Source of the DNA: Methylocystis hirsuta
Lineage (GTDB): Bacteria > Pseudomonadota > Alphaproteobacteria > Rhizobiales > Beijerinckiaceae
NCBI RefSeq assembly: GCF_003722355.1
Contig: NZ_QWDD01000001.1
Coordinates: 2,480,001-2,544,000, forward strand
Direction of reading: 5' to 3'
DNA length: 64,000 nucleotides
A program made the position numbers and the translations under genes. Positions 26,391-34,935 of this stretch are shown here, piece after piece (position 1 is the stretch's first letter; every line of letters starts with the position of its first letter). A model generated the notes under the pieces. The model was not told the origin of the DNA. It ran no database searches and worked only from the letters and a program-made list of their open reading frames with translations.

Positions 26391-27398
26391 TCACGCCACG
26401 GCTCGCATCGCGGCGTCGAACTCGCGCGTCGCCTCCCCGACATCGAAGAATTCGACGGGCCGCCGCACGCGTTCGAGCGCCCTTTCGGCTCGCTCCAACG
26501 CCTTGCCCGCCAAAGCCGGCGCGCCTTCGGCGACCGGCCGCGCTTCCGCAAGATCGCCGTTGCAATGCAGCACGATATCGCATCCGGCGCCGATCGCGTT
26601 CTCGGCGCGCTGGCGAAAGCTCCCCGAAAGCGCCTTCATCGAAAGATCGTCGGTCATCAGGAGACCGTCAAAGCCCGCATGGCCACGGACGATGTCGCCG
26701 ATCACCGCCTTCGAGAGCGTGCCGGGAGTCACCGGATCGATCGCGGCGTAAACGACATGGGCGCTCATCGCCATCGGCAGATCGGCGTTCGCCTTGAACG
26801 GCGCGAAATCCATAAGCTCCAGGTCCTCGCGGCTCGCCTTGACCACCGGCAGCTCCAAATGGCTGTCGGCGCGGGCGCGCCCATGGCCGGGAATGTGCTT
26901 CATCACCGGCGCGACGCCGCCCGCCATCAACCCTTCGGCGGCGGCGCGGCCGATCGCGGCGACGCGCGCGGGATCGCGGCTATAGGCGCGATCGCCGATG
27001 ATGCTGTGGGAATCCTCCGCCGGCGTGTCCAGCACCGGCAGGCAGTCGACGTCGACGCCGACCGACCGCAGATCATGGGCGATGAGCCGGGCGCCCAGCC
27101 AAGCGAGTCGCTCGGCTTGACCGGCGTTGGCGGCCGCCAGCTCGAAGCGCGCGGCGGCCGGATAGGCGCGCCAGTGCGGCGGTCCCAGACGCTGCACGCG
27201 GCCGCCCTCCTGATCGACCAGAACAGGCGCATGGCGGCCGAGAGCGTCCCGAATTTCGGCGGTCAGCCGCGCGATCTGCTCGGGCGCATCGACATTGCGG
27301 CGAAAGAGGATCACGCCCCAGGGCGCGGCGTCGCGCAGGAACGCGCGCTCGTCATCCTCCAGCGTTGGTCCCTTCAATCCACAGATGAAGGCGCGCAT
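26391..27398 (-). CDS. nagZ: Beta-N-acetylhexosaminidase NagZ
   Basis: A 335-residue cytoplasmic GH3 enzyme that removes GlcNAc from recycled muropeptides. Motifs: VDQEGGRVQRLGPPHW, the flexible-loop KHIPGHGRARADSH (catalytic His), and the nucleophile Asp in MTDDLSMKAL. It follows the SPOR-domain gene by 9 bp and would natively lead into scpA. Confidence 0.92.
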   Translation of the reverse strand: MRAFICGLKGPTLEDDERAFLRDAAPWGVILFRRNVDAPEQIARLTAEIRDALGRHAPVLVDQEGGRVQRLGPPHWRAYPAAARFELAAANAGQAERLAWLGARLIAHDLRSVGVDVDCLPVLDTPAEDSHSIIGDRAYSRDPARVAAIGRAAAEGLMAGGVAPVMKHIPGHGRARADSHLELPVVKASREDLELMDFAPFKANADLPMAMSAHVVYAAIDPVTPGTLSKAVIGDIVRGHAGFDGLLMTDDLSMKALSGSFRQRAENAIGAGCDIVLHCNGDLAEARPVAEGAPALAGKALERAERALERVRRPVEFFDVGEATREFDAAMRAVA

Positions 27399-27407
27399 GT
27401 CGTCCCG

Positions 27408-28751
27408 TCAGTTGCCCGCGACGAAGCAGGAGCCGCCGGTCGCCTTCACCTTGCTGCAGATCGCGTTCGCGGACTCCTTGCTCACCGCCCCAACGCGCAC
27501 GCGGTAGACGGTCTTGTCATTCACGGTCGCCATTTTGAAGGTCGGCTTCAGGCCGCCGAGCTGGGAGCGATATTTGCTGACGACCGTCTTCAGCAGTTCG
27601 CGGGCGGCGGCCTCGCTGTCCGCTGCGCCGAACTGCACGGCGAAGCCGCCTTTGCTCGGAGGCGTCGCTTGATCGGAGTCCGCATCGGGCGCGGCTGCGC
27701 TCGGAGACTCTTCAACTGCGGCGACTTTCGGCGCCGCAGGCTTCGGCTTGGCGATTCGCGGGGGCGTCGCCGTTGGCTTCGCCTGCGTCGGCGGCGTCGC
27801 GGTCGCCGCGCCGATGGCGCCGGGGACGGCTGGATGCGCCGTCGTCTCGGCGGCAGGCCGGCTCGCCATGGCGACGGCCGGCGGCAGAGCGCCATCTTCC
27901 ACCCGGCTGCCGTCCGGCCGCACCGTGACGGTTTTCACCCTCTTTGGCGCGGCCGTGGCGGGACCCGGAGGCTCATGCGGCAAATTGACAGGCCCGTCGC
28001 CGAGCCGCGCCGCATGCGGCGTAACGGATGGATCCACCGCCTGTTCCTGATTGGTGACAAGCTTCTGAACCGGCGCCTGCTCCTTGCGGTCCAGAACGAC
28101 AGCGGCGCTGGCGTCTGGCGCCGTAGTTTCGGCTTCGACGCTTGGCTTTACCTTCACCGGTCCTTCCGGCGCGACGATGGTTGCGATCTCGCGTGAGCCA
28201 TTGGAGCCGCTGCGATGCCAGAAAGCGAAGCCGATGCTCACAACGGCGACGAGCGAAATCGCGACGACGGCGTGCCACGGCCGGAACCAGGACCGCCAAC
28301 CGTGGGACTCCTCATAATCTTCATCGCTCTGGCCATAATCGAGATATTGCGAATCATCGCTCCAGCCGGCCTCGGCTTCCTGATAGGCGGACTCGTATCC
28401 GGCCGCTTGCTGCGGGCTATAGCCCGGCGGCAAATCGCGATAGTCGGGATCAACCGGATAAGCGGGCTCCAACGGCTGCTCCATCGACGGCTCTGGATAA
28501 TATGGCGGTTCAGCCGCCACTGGCGGCGCGGCGTCATAGGATCCCCGCAGTTCAGCGGCTTGAACGCGAGCGTCGCGCGCCTGCGCGAGAATTTGGCTGT
28601 AAGGATCCTTGGCGGCGCGGTCCTCGCCATGGACCAGCCGCGCGAGTTCGCTAAGCGGATCGTCGGCTCGGGGGGCGCGCTCGGACCCACGCAGCCGCCG
28701 CTCGAATTCGCCGAGATCGATCGCCGGGCCTCTAACGGATGTCTCGCGCAT
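27408..28751 (-). CDS. SPOR-domain envelope protein
   Basis: A 447-residue bitopic inner-membrane protein. An acidic, Tyr/Pro-rich cytoplasmic N-terminus (residues 1-160) leads to one transmembrane helix (HAVVAISLVAVVSIGFAFW). A long Ala/Pro/Thr-rich periplasmic linker follows, with a C-terminal SPOR domain of about 75 residues (GGFAVQFGAADSEAAARELL to the end) that would bind denuded septal glycan. It sits between argS and nagZ, its normal place in the order, and is likely co-transcribed with them. Confidence 0.85.
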   Translation of the reverse strand: MRETSVRGPAIDLGEFERRLRGSERAPRADDPLSELARLVHGEDRAAKDPYSQILAQARDARVQAAELRGSYDAAPPVAAEPPYYPEPSMEQPLEPAYPVDPDYRDLPPGYSPQQAAGYESAYQEAEAGWSDDSQYLDYGQSDEDYEESHGWRSWFRPWHAVVAISLVAVVSIGFAFWHRSGSNGSREIATIVAPEGPVKVKPSVEAETTAPDASAAVVLDRKEQAPVQKLVTNQEQAVDPSVTPHAARLGDGPVNLPHEPPGPATAAPKRVKTVTVRPDGSRVEDGALPPAVAMASRPAAETTAHPAVPGAIGAATATPPTQAKPTATPPRIAKPKPAAPKVAAVEESPSAAAPDADSDQATPPSKGGFAVQFGAADSEAAARELLKTVVSKYRSQLGGLKPTFKMATVNDKTVYRVRVGAVSKESANAICSKVKATGGSCFVAGN

Positions 28752-28838
28752 AATGCACCTCGCTCGTTGATTCCTGGGGGGCGCGAAGCAAATTGATGAG
28801 CGCGTCCTACGCCTGGCCGTGGCCGCTCAAGGCGTCGA

Positions 28839-30620
28839 TTAGCGCATCTCGTCGGGGGCGCTCACGCCGAGCAGCCTCAAGCCTGACCCCAGGACGATCG
28901 TTAAAGAGCTAACCAACGCAACCCGAGCGATGGTTAACTCTCTCTCTTCAGACTTAACAAAGCGTAAGTGCGGCTGATCTTTGCCGCGATTCCAATGCGA
29001 ATGGAACACGCTCGACAGTTCATGCAGATAAAAGGCCACCCGGTGCGGCTCATGCGCGGCCGCCGCCGCCTCGATCACCCGAGGATACTGAGCGATCATC
29101 TTGGCCAAAGCAAGTTCGCCGTCGTCCGCCAAGAGCGTCAGATCCGCCTCGGCCAAGCTTACGGCCGAGAGGTCCATATCGGGAAAAGCGGCGAGCGCCT
29201 GGCGCAGCGCCGACTTTCCCCGCGCATGGGCGTATTGGACGTAAAAGACCGGGTTGTCCTTCGATTGCTCGATGACCTTGGCGAGGTCGAAGTCGAGCGG
29301 CGCGTCATTCTTGCGATAGAGCATCATGAAACGCACGGCGTCGACGCCGACCTCGTCGACGACCTCTCGCAAAGTAACGAAGTCCCCCGCCCGCTTCGAC
29401 ATTTTGACCGGTTCGCCGGCGCGCATCAGCTTCACGAGCTGGCAAAGCTTGACGTCGAGCGTCACGCGCTTGTCCGAGAGCGCGGCGACCGCCGCCGTCA
29501 TACGCTTGACATAGCCGCCGTGATCGGCGCCCCAGACGTCGACAAGCGTGTCGAATCCGCGATCGATCTTGTCCTTGTGGTAGGCGATATCCGCCGCGAA
29601 ATAGGTCGGCGAGCCGTCGGATTTCTTCAAGGCGCGGTCGACGTCGTCGCCAAACAGCGTCGATCTGAACAGCGTCTGCTCGCGATCCTCCCAGTCGTCG
29701 GGCAATTGCCCTTTTGGCGGGGGCAAGCGGCCCTCATAGACGAGGCCTTTGGCCCGCAGCCAGTCGATGGCGGCGTCGATCGCCGAAACGCCGTCTTTTT
29801 CCGCGTGCAAGGCCCGCTCGGAAAAGAACGTCTCATGCGTGATGTTCAAGGCGGCGAGATCGCCGCGGATCATCTCCATCATCGCGTCGATGGCGGCGGC
29901 GCGAACGATCGGCAGCCAGTCGCTCTCCGGCTTTCCAACGAGCGCCGCGCCGTGCGCTTTGGCGAGCGCCCCGCCGACGGGCTTCAGATAGTCGCCCGGA
30001 TAGAGCCCCTCGGGGATTGTGATCGCCTCGCCCAGGGCCTCGCGGTAGCGAAGAAAAACGGAGCGCGCCAGGACGTCGACCTGGGCGCCGGCGTCATTGA
30101 TGTAATATTCGCGCGTCACCGCGCAGCCCGAAAAGGCCAAGAGATTTGCGAGCGCGTCGCCGAAGACGGCGCCCCGGCCGTGGCCGACATGCATCGGCCC
30201 CGTCGGATTGGCCGAGACATATTCGACATTCACCTTGCCCTGCAGAGCTCTTGACCGGCTCTTGGCGACGCGGCCGAAATTCAGCGGATCGTGCAGTACT
30301 GCGCGAAGAACCTGCGTGAACATCTCGGGCTTCAGCCGGATATTGATGAATCCCGGCCCGGCGACCTCGGTCGCGGCGACGTCCGGCGATTGCGCCAGGG
30401 CGTAGCCGATTTCGACCGCCAATTCCCGCGGAGAGGCGAAATGCGGCTTCGCCTCCTTGGCGAAGACCATGGCGGCGTTCGACGCGAGATCTCCAAGCGT
30501 TGGGTCTTTGGGCGGCTCGACGACGAAGCGCACGTGATCGAGACTGGGCAGCCGGCCATCGGCCGCGATGCGATCAAGAATGGCGGCGATGCGAGCGTGA
30601 AAGTCGTCGAAAATGTTCAT
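28839..30620 (-). CDS. argS: Arginyl-tRNA synthetase
   Basis: A 593-residue class I synthetase. The HIGH signature appears as [19 protein letters not shown] and the KMSKS-like loop as [14 protein letters not shown]. The N-terminal Add1 domain and the C-terminal DALR anticodon-binding domain are both present and the length is normal. Confidence 0.94.
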   Translation of the reverse strand: MNIFDDFHARIAAILDRIAADGRLPSLDHVRFVVEPPKDPTLGDLASNAAMVFAKEAKPHFASPRELAVEIGYALAQSPDVAATEVAGPGFINIRLKPEMFTQVLRAVLHDPLNFGRVAKSRSRALQGKVNVEYVSANPTGPMHVGHGRGAVFGDALANLLAFSGCAVTREYYINDAGAQVDVLARSVFLRYREALGEAITIPEGLYPGDYLKPVGGALAKAHGAALVGKPESDWLPIVRAAAIDAMMEMIRGDLAALNITHETFFSERALHAEKDGVSAIDAAIDWLRAKGLVYEGRLPPPKGQLPDDWEDREQTLFRSTLFGDDVDRALKKSDGSPTYFAADIAYHKDKIDRGFDTLVDVWGADHGGYVKRMTAAVAALSDKRVTLDVKLCQLVKLMRAGEPVKMSKRAGDFVTLREVVDEVGVDAVRFMMLYRKNDAPLDFDLAKVIEQSKDNPVFYVQYAHARGKSALRQALAAFPDMDLSAVSLAEADLTLLADDGELALAKMIAQYPRVIEAAAAAHEPHRVAFYLHELSSVFHSHWNRGKDQPHLRFVKSEERELTIARVALVSSLTIVLGSGLRLLGVSAPDEMR

Positions 30621-30938
30621 GGATGTCCGGGCGGGAAGGGTTGCACGGCGGTTTAGCAGACTGGGACGCCATGCGCACCTAGCGGCGCCTCCGACGAGAC
30701 CGTGCCATTTGGGCGACGGCTCCCGTCCCGGTCCGTAGCTCCGTGGAGCGCGTTTTCGCCCTCCAATCCAACTCCAACCAACGCGCGCTCACTGGTCCCA
30801 ATCCGAAGCCAGCCCAGCCAAAAAAGGAGCCCTGCGGAGGAACGAATTTCAAGGCGCACAAGTCGAGAGGTCCAATCCTGTTACGCAGCCTAAACCGAAA
30901 GCTGCGTCGGAGAACGAGCAAGTTCGTAATCCACAGAG
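30621..30938. other. Intergenic region without recognised gene
   Basis: A 318-bp stretch between argS and the orphan gene. It should hold the argS promoter (minus strand). Short open frames occur on both strands but have neither ribosome-binding sites nor recognisable products, and no RNA gene was found. Confidence 0.4.
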
Positions 30939-31469
30939 CTAAAATCGAATTTTTGCGACCGCTTTGGACGGCGTGGCATTTAATGCCTCCGCAGCAGGCT
31001 GCAACTTCGCAACAAACTCCTGGTACATTGCCCAGTACGGATCTTTTTGCTTGCTCGTATCACACAAATCGTCCCAAAAAGGAGCGCAGTTCCAACCAAG
31101 GCGGGCGTATTCACCAAATGCGTAATTTGCTAGCGGATAGCTGATAATTCCAGAATTGGTAACGAGAGCCACATGCTCTATAAATGCCGCAAAACGATAT
31201 TTATCATTTAGAGGCAGGCTACGGATTGAAATTTCTGCTTGAATTACCGGCAGTGAGCCCGCAGGGTTATGTTTAACCGCCGTGTCATAGTCATCAAGCG
31301 CCGTAAAAATATTGTCAAAGCTACCTCCATCGAACTCCTTTCGGAGGTCGTCATATAAATCGCTGCGACGTTTTACGCCATCTTTCTTTAATTCATAGCC
31401 AAACTTGAAAATGCTTCCCGCTATCCCGGAAAGCGCCACTAGTGTCAAACCATCATATAGGTCAGTCAT
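30939..31469 (-). CDS. Orphan hypothetical protein, probably horizontally acquired
   Basis: A 176-residue protein that I do not recognise. ATG 31469 (MTDLYDGLTLV) is preceded by a strong AAGGAGTATCT ribosome-binding site. A hydrophobic N-terminal segment (LTLVALSGIAGSIFKFGYEL) may anchor it in the membrane; the rest is soluble with many Asp, Tyr and Phe residues. Codon use is visibly richer in A/T than in the flanking argS and dgt, suggesting recent transfer. It interrupts an otherwise conserved argS-dgt junction. A role in defence is possible from context but nothing in the sequence shows it. Confidence 0.65.
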   Translation of the reverse strand: MTDLYDGLTLVALSGIAGSIFKFGYELKKDGVKRRSDLYDDLRKEFDGGSFDNIFTALDDYDTAVKHNPAGSLPVIQAEISIRSLPLNDKYRFAAFIEHVALVTNSGIISYPLANYAFGEYARLGWNCAPFWDDLCDTSKQKDPYWAMYQEFVAKLQPAAEALNATPSKAVAKIRF

Positions 31470-31954
31470 AGATACTCCTTGGTTTACTTGCACACGATTG
31501 CTCAAAATCATCTTTGTCGTTTATGGCCATCGAACCGCGGGAGCCCCTGCGTACATCATGGCCAAGCTTAAAGCATCCGCGACGATGGCGGCCAGACATG
31601 TCCGCGTCTTATCTTTCGCGTCGTGCAGTTCAGTAAAAGTCAACCGAGTGAGCGATAGCAATGCCTTCGAAACTCTGAACCGCGCGGCGATTTCTTTCGA
31701 GGTCAACGCGCCGTCGATGAGCAGGATTTTCGCGCGGTCACTTCCTTTCCCTTAGCGGCTGGGGCGTCCGCCCGTCCTCCCGAACTTTCATGGCGCGCAT
31801 GCCGCCCTCGCGCTGCAGCCTCGCCAGCTTCAGCCCCGTTCAGCGCGCGGGCTCGCCGATTTCGAGCCGCATGGATCCGCTTTTCAATGAGCGTTGCGAA
31901 TATCCCAGCAAAAAATAGAATGGCCCGCTCGACGTAAAACATCTGTTAGTGGCT
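31470..31954. other. Region of degraded sequence between orphan gene and dgt
   Basis: A 485-bp stretch without a convincing gene. On the minus strand, fragments in different frames resemble the C-terminal helix-turn-helix of a resolvase (SDRAKILLIDGALTSKEIAA, about 31670-31750), so a decayed invertase or resolvase gene is a possibility. The match is weak and could be chance. Confidence 0.35.
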
Positions 31955-33352
31955 TCAACCCCCAAACACCCGCTTCACTTCGTTCAGCGCGTAGCGGTCG
32001 GTCATGCCGGCGATATAATCGGCGACCACGACCGCGCGATCGGTTCCCTCCAGCGCGACGGCCTGCGCCGCCCATTCCGCGGGCATCAGTTCCGGGCTCT
32101 CAAAAAAAGCCGGAAACAGCCGAGAAATCGTGTCGCGGGCGCGCTCCCAGACGCCCGTGACCTTCTCGTGCCGATACATGTTGGCGAAGAGGAAAGCCTT
32201 GATGTCGCGCTCGGCTTCGGCCATCGGCGGCGAGAGACGGACAAGGGCTTCGCCCGCCCGCCGCGCTTCATTGGCGCTCGCCGGCGAAACAATCGCCAAA
32301 CGCCGCAGCGATTCGCCGATCGAATCCTCGACGAAGGCGGTGATGACGCGGCGCACCAGCTCATGGATGACGCGCGCCCGCTCGAGGCCGGGATGTTCGT
32401 CGCGGACATGCGCGAGCACCCCGGCAATGAAGGGCGTGCGCGCAATGTCGTCGAGCGAAAACAGTTCGGCGCGCAGGCCGTCGTCGATGTCATGGCCGAT
32501 ATAGGCGATATCGTCGGCCCGCGCCGCGGCCTGCGCCTCGACGCTGGCGAAGGTCGAGAGATCGAGCGGAAAGATAGCGTCGAACGCCGCGATGTAGCGC
32601 GACAGCGGACGGCGATGCGCTACGCCGGCCGGCGCCTCCTCATCCTGAGGAGCCGCCCGCAAGTCGGGTTTACCCGACTTGCGAATTTGAATGTCGATCT
32701 CGGGCAAGCCCGAGATCGAAGGCGGCGTCTCGAAGGATGAGGAGCCGTGCGCTTCGGACTCGGCGCTCTCCCTCGTCCTTCGAGACGCGGGCTTCGCCCG
32801 CTCCTCAGGATGAGGGAAGGGATGCTCATCGCGTGCGCCGGGCAGCAGCGGCCCATTGTGCTTGACGAGGCCTTCGAGCGTCTCCCAGGTCAGATCGAGA
32901 CCGTCGTAGCGTGCGTAACGGCGCTCCAGCAGCGTCACGACGCGCAGCGCCTGGGCGTTGTGATCGAACCCGCCAAAGGGCGCCATACAGGCCTCGAGCG
33001 CGCCCTCGCCGGCGTGGCCGAACGGCGTATGGCCGAGGTCATGGGCGAGCGCCACGGCCTCCGCGAGATCCTCGTCGACGCGCAACGCGCGGGCGAGCGC
33101 GCGGGCGATCTGCCCGACCTCGATCGTATGGGTCAGCCGGGTGCGAAAATGATCGCCGTCGAGCGGCACGAAGACCTGCGTCTTATGCGCGAGGCGGCGA
33201 AAGGCGGTGCAGTGGATGATTCGGTCGCGATCGCGCTGGAATTCGCTGCGCGTCGGCGATGGCGCTTCCGCGTAAAGCCGGCCGCGCGAGCGCGCGGCGT
33301 CGCTGGCGTATGCCGCAAGAGGGCCGCGAACCGCCACATGCACGCCTTTCAT
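31955..33352 (-). CDS. dgt: Deoxyguanosinetriphosphate triphosphohydrolase-like protein
   Basis: A 465-residue HD-domain dNTPase of the dGTPase type 2 group. The metal-binding set is intact: His in TRLTHTIEVGQ, the HD pair in VALAHDLGHTPFGHAGE, and a later Asp in ADDIAYIGHDIDDG. Between about residues 175 and 240 the protein carries a low-complexity insert rich in Ser, Glu and Arg, encoded entirely by nested palindromic repeats (32638-32815). Related proteins run straight from the VKHNGP segment to the LSRYIAAFDAIF region. The frame is kept, so function is probably retained. It heads the dgt-argS-SPOR-nagZ-scpAB run. Confidence 0.88.
   Translation of the reverse strand: MKGVHVAVRGPLAAYASDAARSRGRLYAEAPSPTRSEFQRDRDRIIHCTAFRRLAHKTQVFVPLDGDHFRTRLTHTIEVGQIARALARALRVDEDLAEAVALAHDLGHTPFGHAGEGALEACMAPFGGFDHNAQALRVVTLLERRYARYDGLDLTWETLEGLVKHNGPLLPGARDEHPFPHPEERAKPASRRTRESAESEAHGSSSFETPPSISGLPEIDIQIRKSGKPDLRAAPQDEEAPAGVAHRRPLSRYIAAFDAIFPLDLSTFASVEAQAAARADDIAYIGHDIDDGLRAELFSLDDIARTPFIAGVLAHVRDEHPGLERARVIHELVRRVITAFVEDSIGESLRRLAIVSPASANEARRAGEALVRLSPPMAEAERDIKAFLFANMYRHEKVTGVWERARDTISRLFPAFFESPELMPAEWAAQAVALEGTDRAVVVADYIAGMTDRYALNEVKRVFGG
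32638..32815. repeat. Nested palindromic repeats inside dgt
   Basis: Two class 1 REP elements in opposite orientation: one at 32638-32742 starting CCTCATCCTGAGGAG and ending GTCTCGAAGGATGAGG, and one at 32771-32815. The first is split by two further perfect palindromes with 12-bp arms: 32658-32683 (arm CGCAAGTCGGGT) and 32694-32719 (arm TCGATCTCGGGC). All are read through in the dgt frame as about 60 codons without a stop. Confidence 0.85.
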
Positions 33353-33390
33353 TGAAACGCCTCAGGTTTGGACCTATCTTGCAGCAGAGA

Positions 33391-33532
33391 GCATATCCCG
33401 CAAACGGCCGGGCCGCCGTAGAATGGGATATGCCGAAATTCGAATTTCGGGCGAGTTTCTTTCGATCGGGCGTTCCGCCCGCAGTGACTCGCGACGGCCC
33501 GCGCAGGCAAGTGACCGCGCAGGCAAGTGACG
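33391..33532. promoter_or_regulatory. Palindrome-rich dgt/erpA divergent regulatory region
   Basis: Between divergent dgt and erpA lie an inverted repeat with 9-bp arms (GCATATCCC at 33391-33399 and its complement at 33425-33433), a perfect 18-bp palindrome at 33433-33450 (core CGAAATTCGAATTTCG), and a tandem duplication of CGCGCAGGCAAGTGAC just before the erpA ribosome-binding site. The palindromes could be operators; no specific regulator is recognised. Confidence 0.45.
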
Positions 33533-33541
33533 GAGAAACGG

Positions 33542-33880
33542 ATGACGACGGCGGCAAGCGATATCGCGCTCACCGAGCAGGCGGCGCGGCGCATTCACGC
33601 GATCCTCGCCAATGAGTCGCCCGGCGCGGTGTTTCGCGTTTCAGTCGAGGGCGGCGGCTGCTCCGGCTTCCAATATCATTTCGCCGTGGAGTCCGCCCCC
33701 GGCGCAGAGGACGCGCTCCTTGAGCACGCCGGCGCCCGGGTCGCAATCGACCCCGCGTCCATTGGCTTTCTCGCAGGCGCGAAAATCGACTTCGTCGACG
33801 ATCTCATGGGACAGTCATTTAGAATCGATAATCCCAACGCCGTCGCCTCCTGCGGCTGCGGAACGAGCTTTGCCGTCTGA
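33542..33880 (+). CDS. erpA: Iron-sulfur cluster insertion protein ErpA
   Basis: A 112-residue A-type carrier that hands Fe-S clusters to apoproteins. The three cluster-binding cysteines are present: one in VEGGGCSGFQYHF and two in the C-terminal SCGCGTSF. The ATG at 33542 has a GGAGAAACGG ribosome-binding site; a GTG at 33527 would add five residues. It is divergent from dgt, the usual alphaproteobacterial arrangement. Confidence 0.92.
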   Translation: MTTAASDIALTEQAARRIHAILANESPGAVFRVSVEGGGCSGFQYHFAVESAPGAEDALLEHAGARVAIDPASIGFLAGAKIDFVDDLMGQSFRIDNPNAVASCGCGTSFAV

Positions 33881-33952
33881 CGCTAAAGCTCCGGTTCCGC
33901 ACGCGGCACCCCCTCGCCGCGACCGACTAGCCGCATCTTCGGAGTTTCAGCC

Positions 33953-34861
33953 TTGGACGCTCTCTTTATCGGCCATGCCTATATCGACGTCACCATGCGC
34001 GCCCCGCGCATGCCTTTGGGCGACCAGAAGGAGCTAGCGCGTGACTATGCGGTGAGTTTCGGCGGCAACGCGGTGACCGCCGGCTTCGCCTGCGCCAAGC
34101 TCGGCCATCCCGTCGATCTCTTGACCACGCTCGCGCCCGACTGGCTCGGCCACATGTTCATGGACATGGCCCATACCTACGGGATCGATGTCCATCCGCG
34201 ACGGGTGGCGCGCTCGTCGCTGTCGTTCGTCTGGCCCAATGATGGCAAGCGGGCGATCCTGCGCGCGCGCGACGACACATATCTGCAGGGCGTTCCGCGC
34301 CTCGACATTTCGGAAACAAGACTTCTCCATCTCGACGGGCACATGGCCGACGCCGCGCTCCATTACGCGAAGGGGGCTCGGGCGCACGGCGCTCTCGTCT
34401 CGCTTGACGGCGGCGCGCTGCGGCCCTGCATCGAGGAGCTGACGGGCTACGTTGACGTCGCGGTGGTGGCCGAAAAGCTCTGCGAGCAGATGTCCTTGTC
34501 GGAGCTCGACATGCTCGGCTGGCTGAAATCCAAAGGCTGCCGGATCGGCGGGGTGACGACCGGCGAAAAGGGCATGTTGTGGTACGATGAGGAAGGCGAG
34601 ATTTCGCAGATGCCGTCGCTCGCCGTGCCGCACGAGCTCATCGTCGATACGTCCGGCGCCGGCGACGTCTTTCACGGCGCCTATTGCGCCTCCTATCTTG
34701 AGCGGCCGGACGCGCCCTGGCGAGAACACTTTGAATTCGCCCGCGCGGCCTCGGCGCACAAAATCCAGCATCTCGGCAATGAGGCGGGACTGCCCTCGCC
34801 AGACGATGTCGCCGCGGCGCTCGCGGCCTTTGCGCCAGCGGACGCGCTCAGCCCGGTGTGA
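33953..34861 (+). CDS. PfkB-family sugar kinase
   Basis: A 302-residue ribokinase-like carbohydrate kinase. The N-terminal substrate motif SFGGNAVTAGFACAKLG and the C-terminal catalytic motif DTSGAGDVFHGAY (catalytic Asp) are intact. The substrate is unknown. The start is TTG 33953 after a CGGAG sequence; no ATG lies in a better place. An ISNCY-type insertion lies 75 bp downstream. Confidence 0.85.
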   Translation: MDALFIGHAYIDVTMRAPRMPLGDQKELARDYAVSFGGNAVTAGFACAKLGHPVDLLTTLAPDWLGHMFMDMAHTYGIDVHPRRVARSSLSFVWPNDGKRAILRARDDTYLQGVPRLDISETRLLHLDGHMADAALHYAKGARAHGALVSLDGGALRPCIEELTGYVDVAVVAEKLCEQMSLSELDMLGWLKSKGCRIGGVTTGEKGMLWYDEEGEISQMPSLAVPHELIVDTSGAGDVFHGAYCASYLERPDAPWREHFEFARAASAHKIQHLGNEAGLPSPDDVAAALAAFAPADALSPV

Positions 34862-34935
34862 GCACATCCGTTGCGGCGACCCAATCCATCCACGCGACGC
34901 CGACATTTATGCACGACGGAGTCGCCGAGGCGGGC

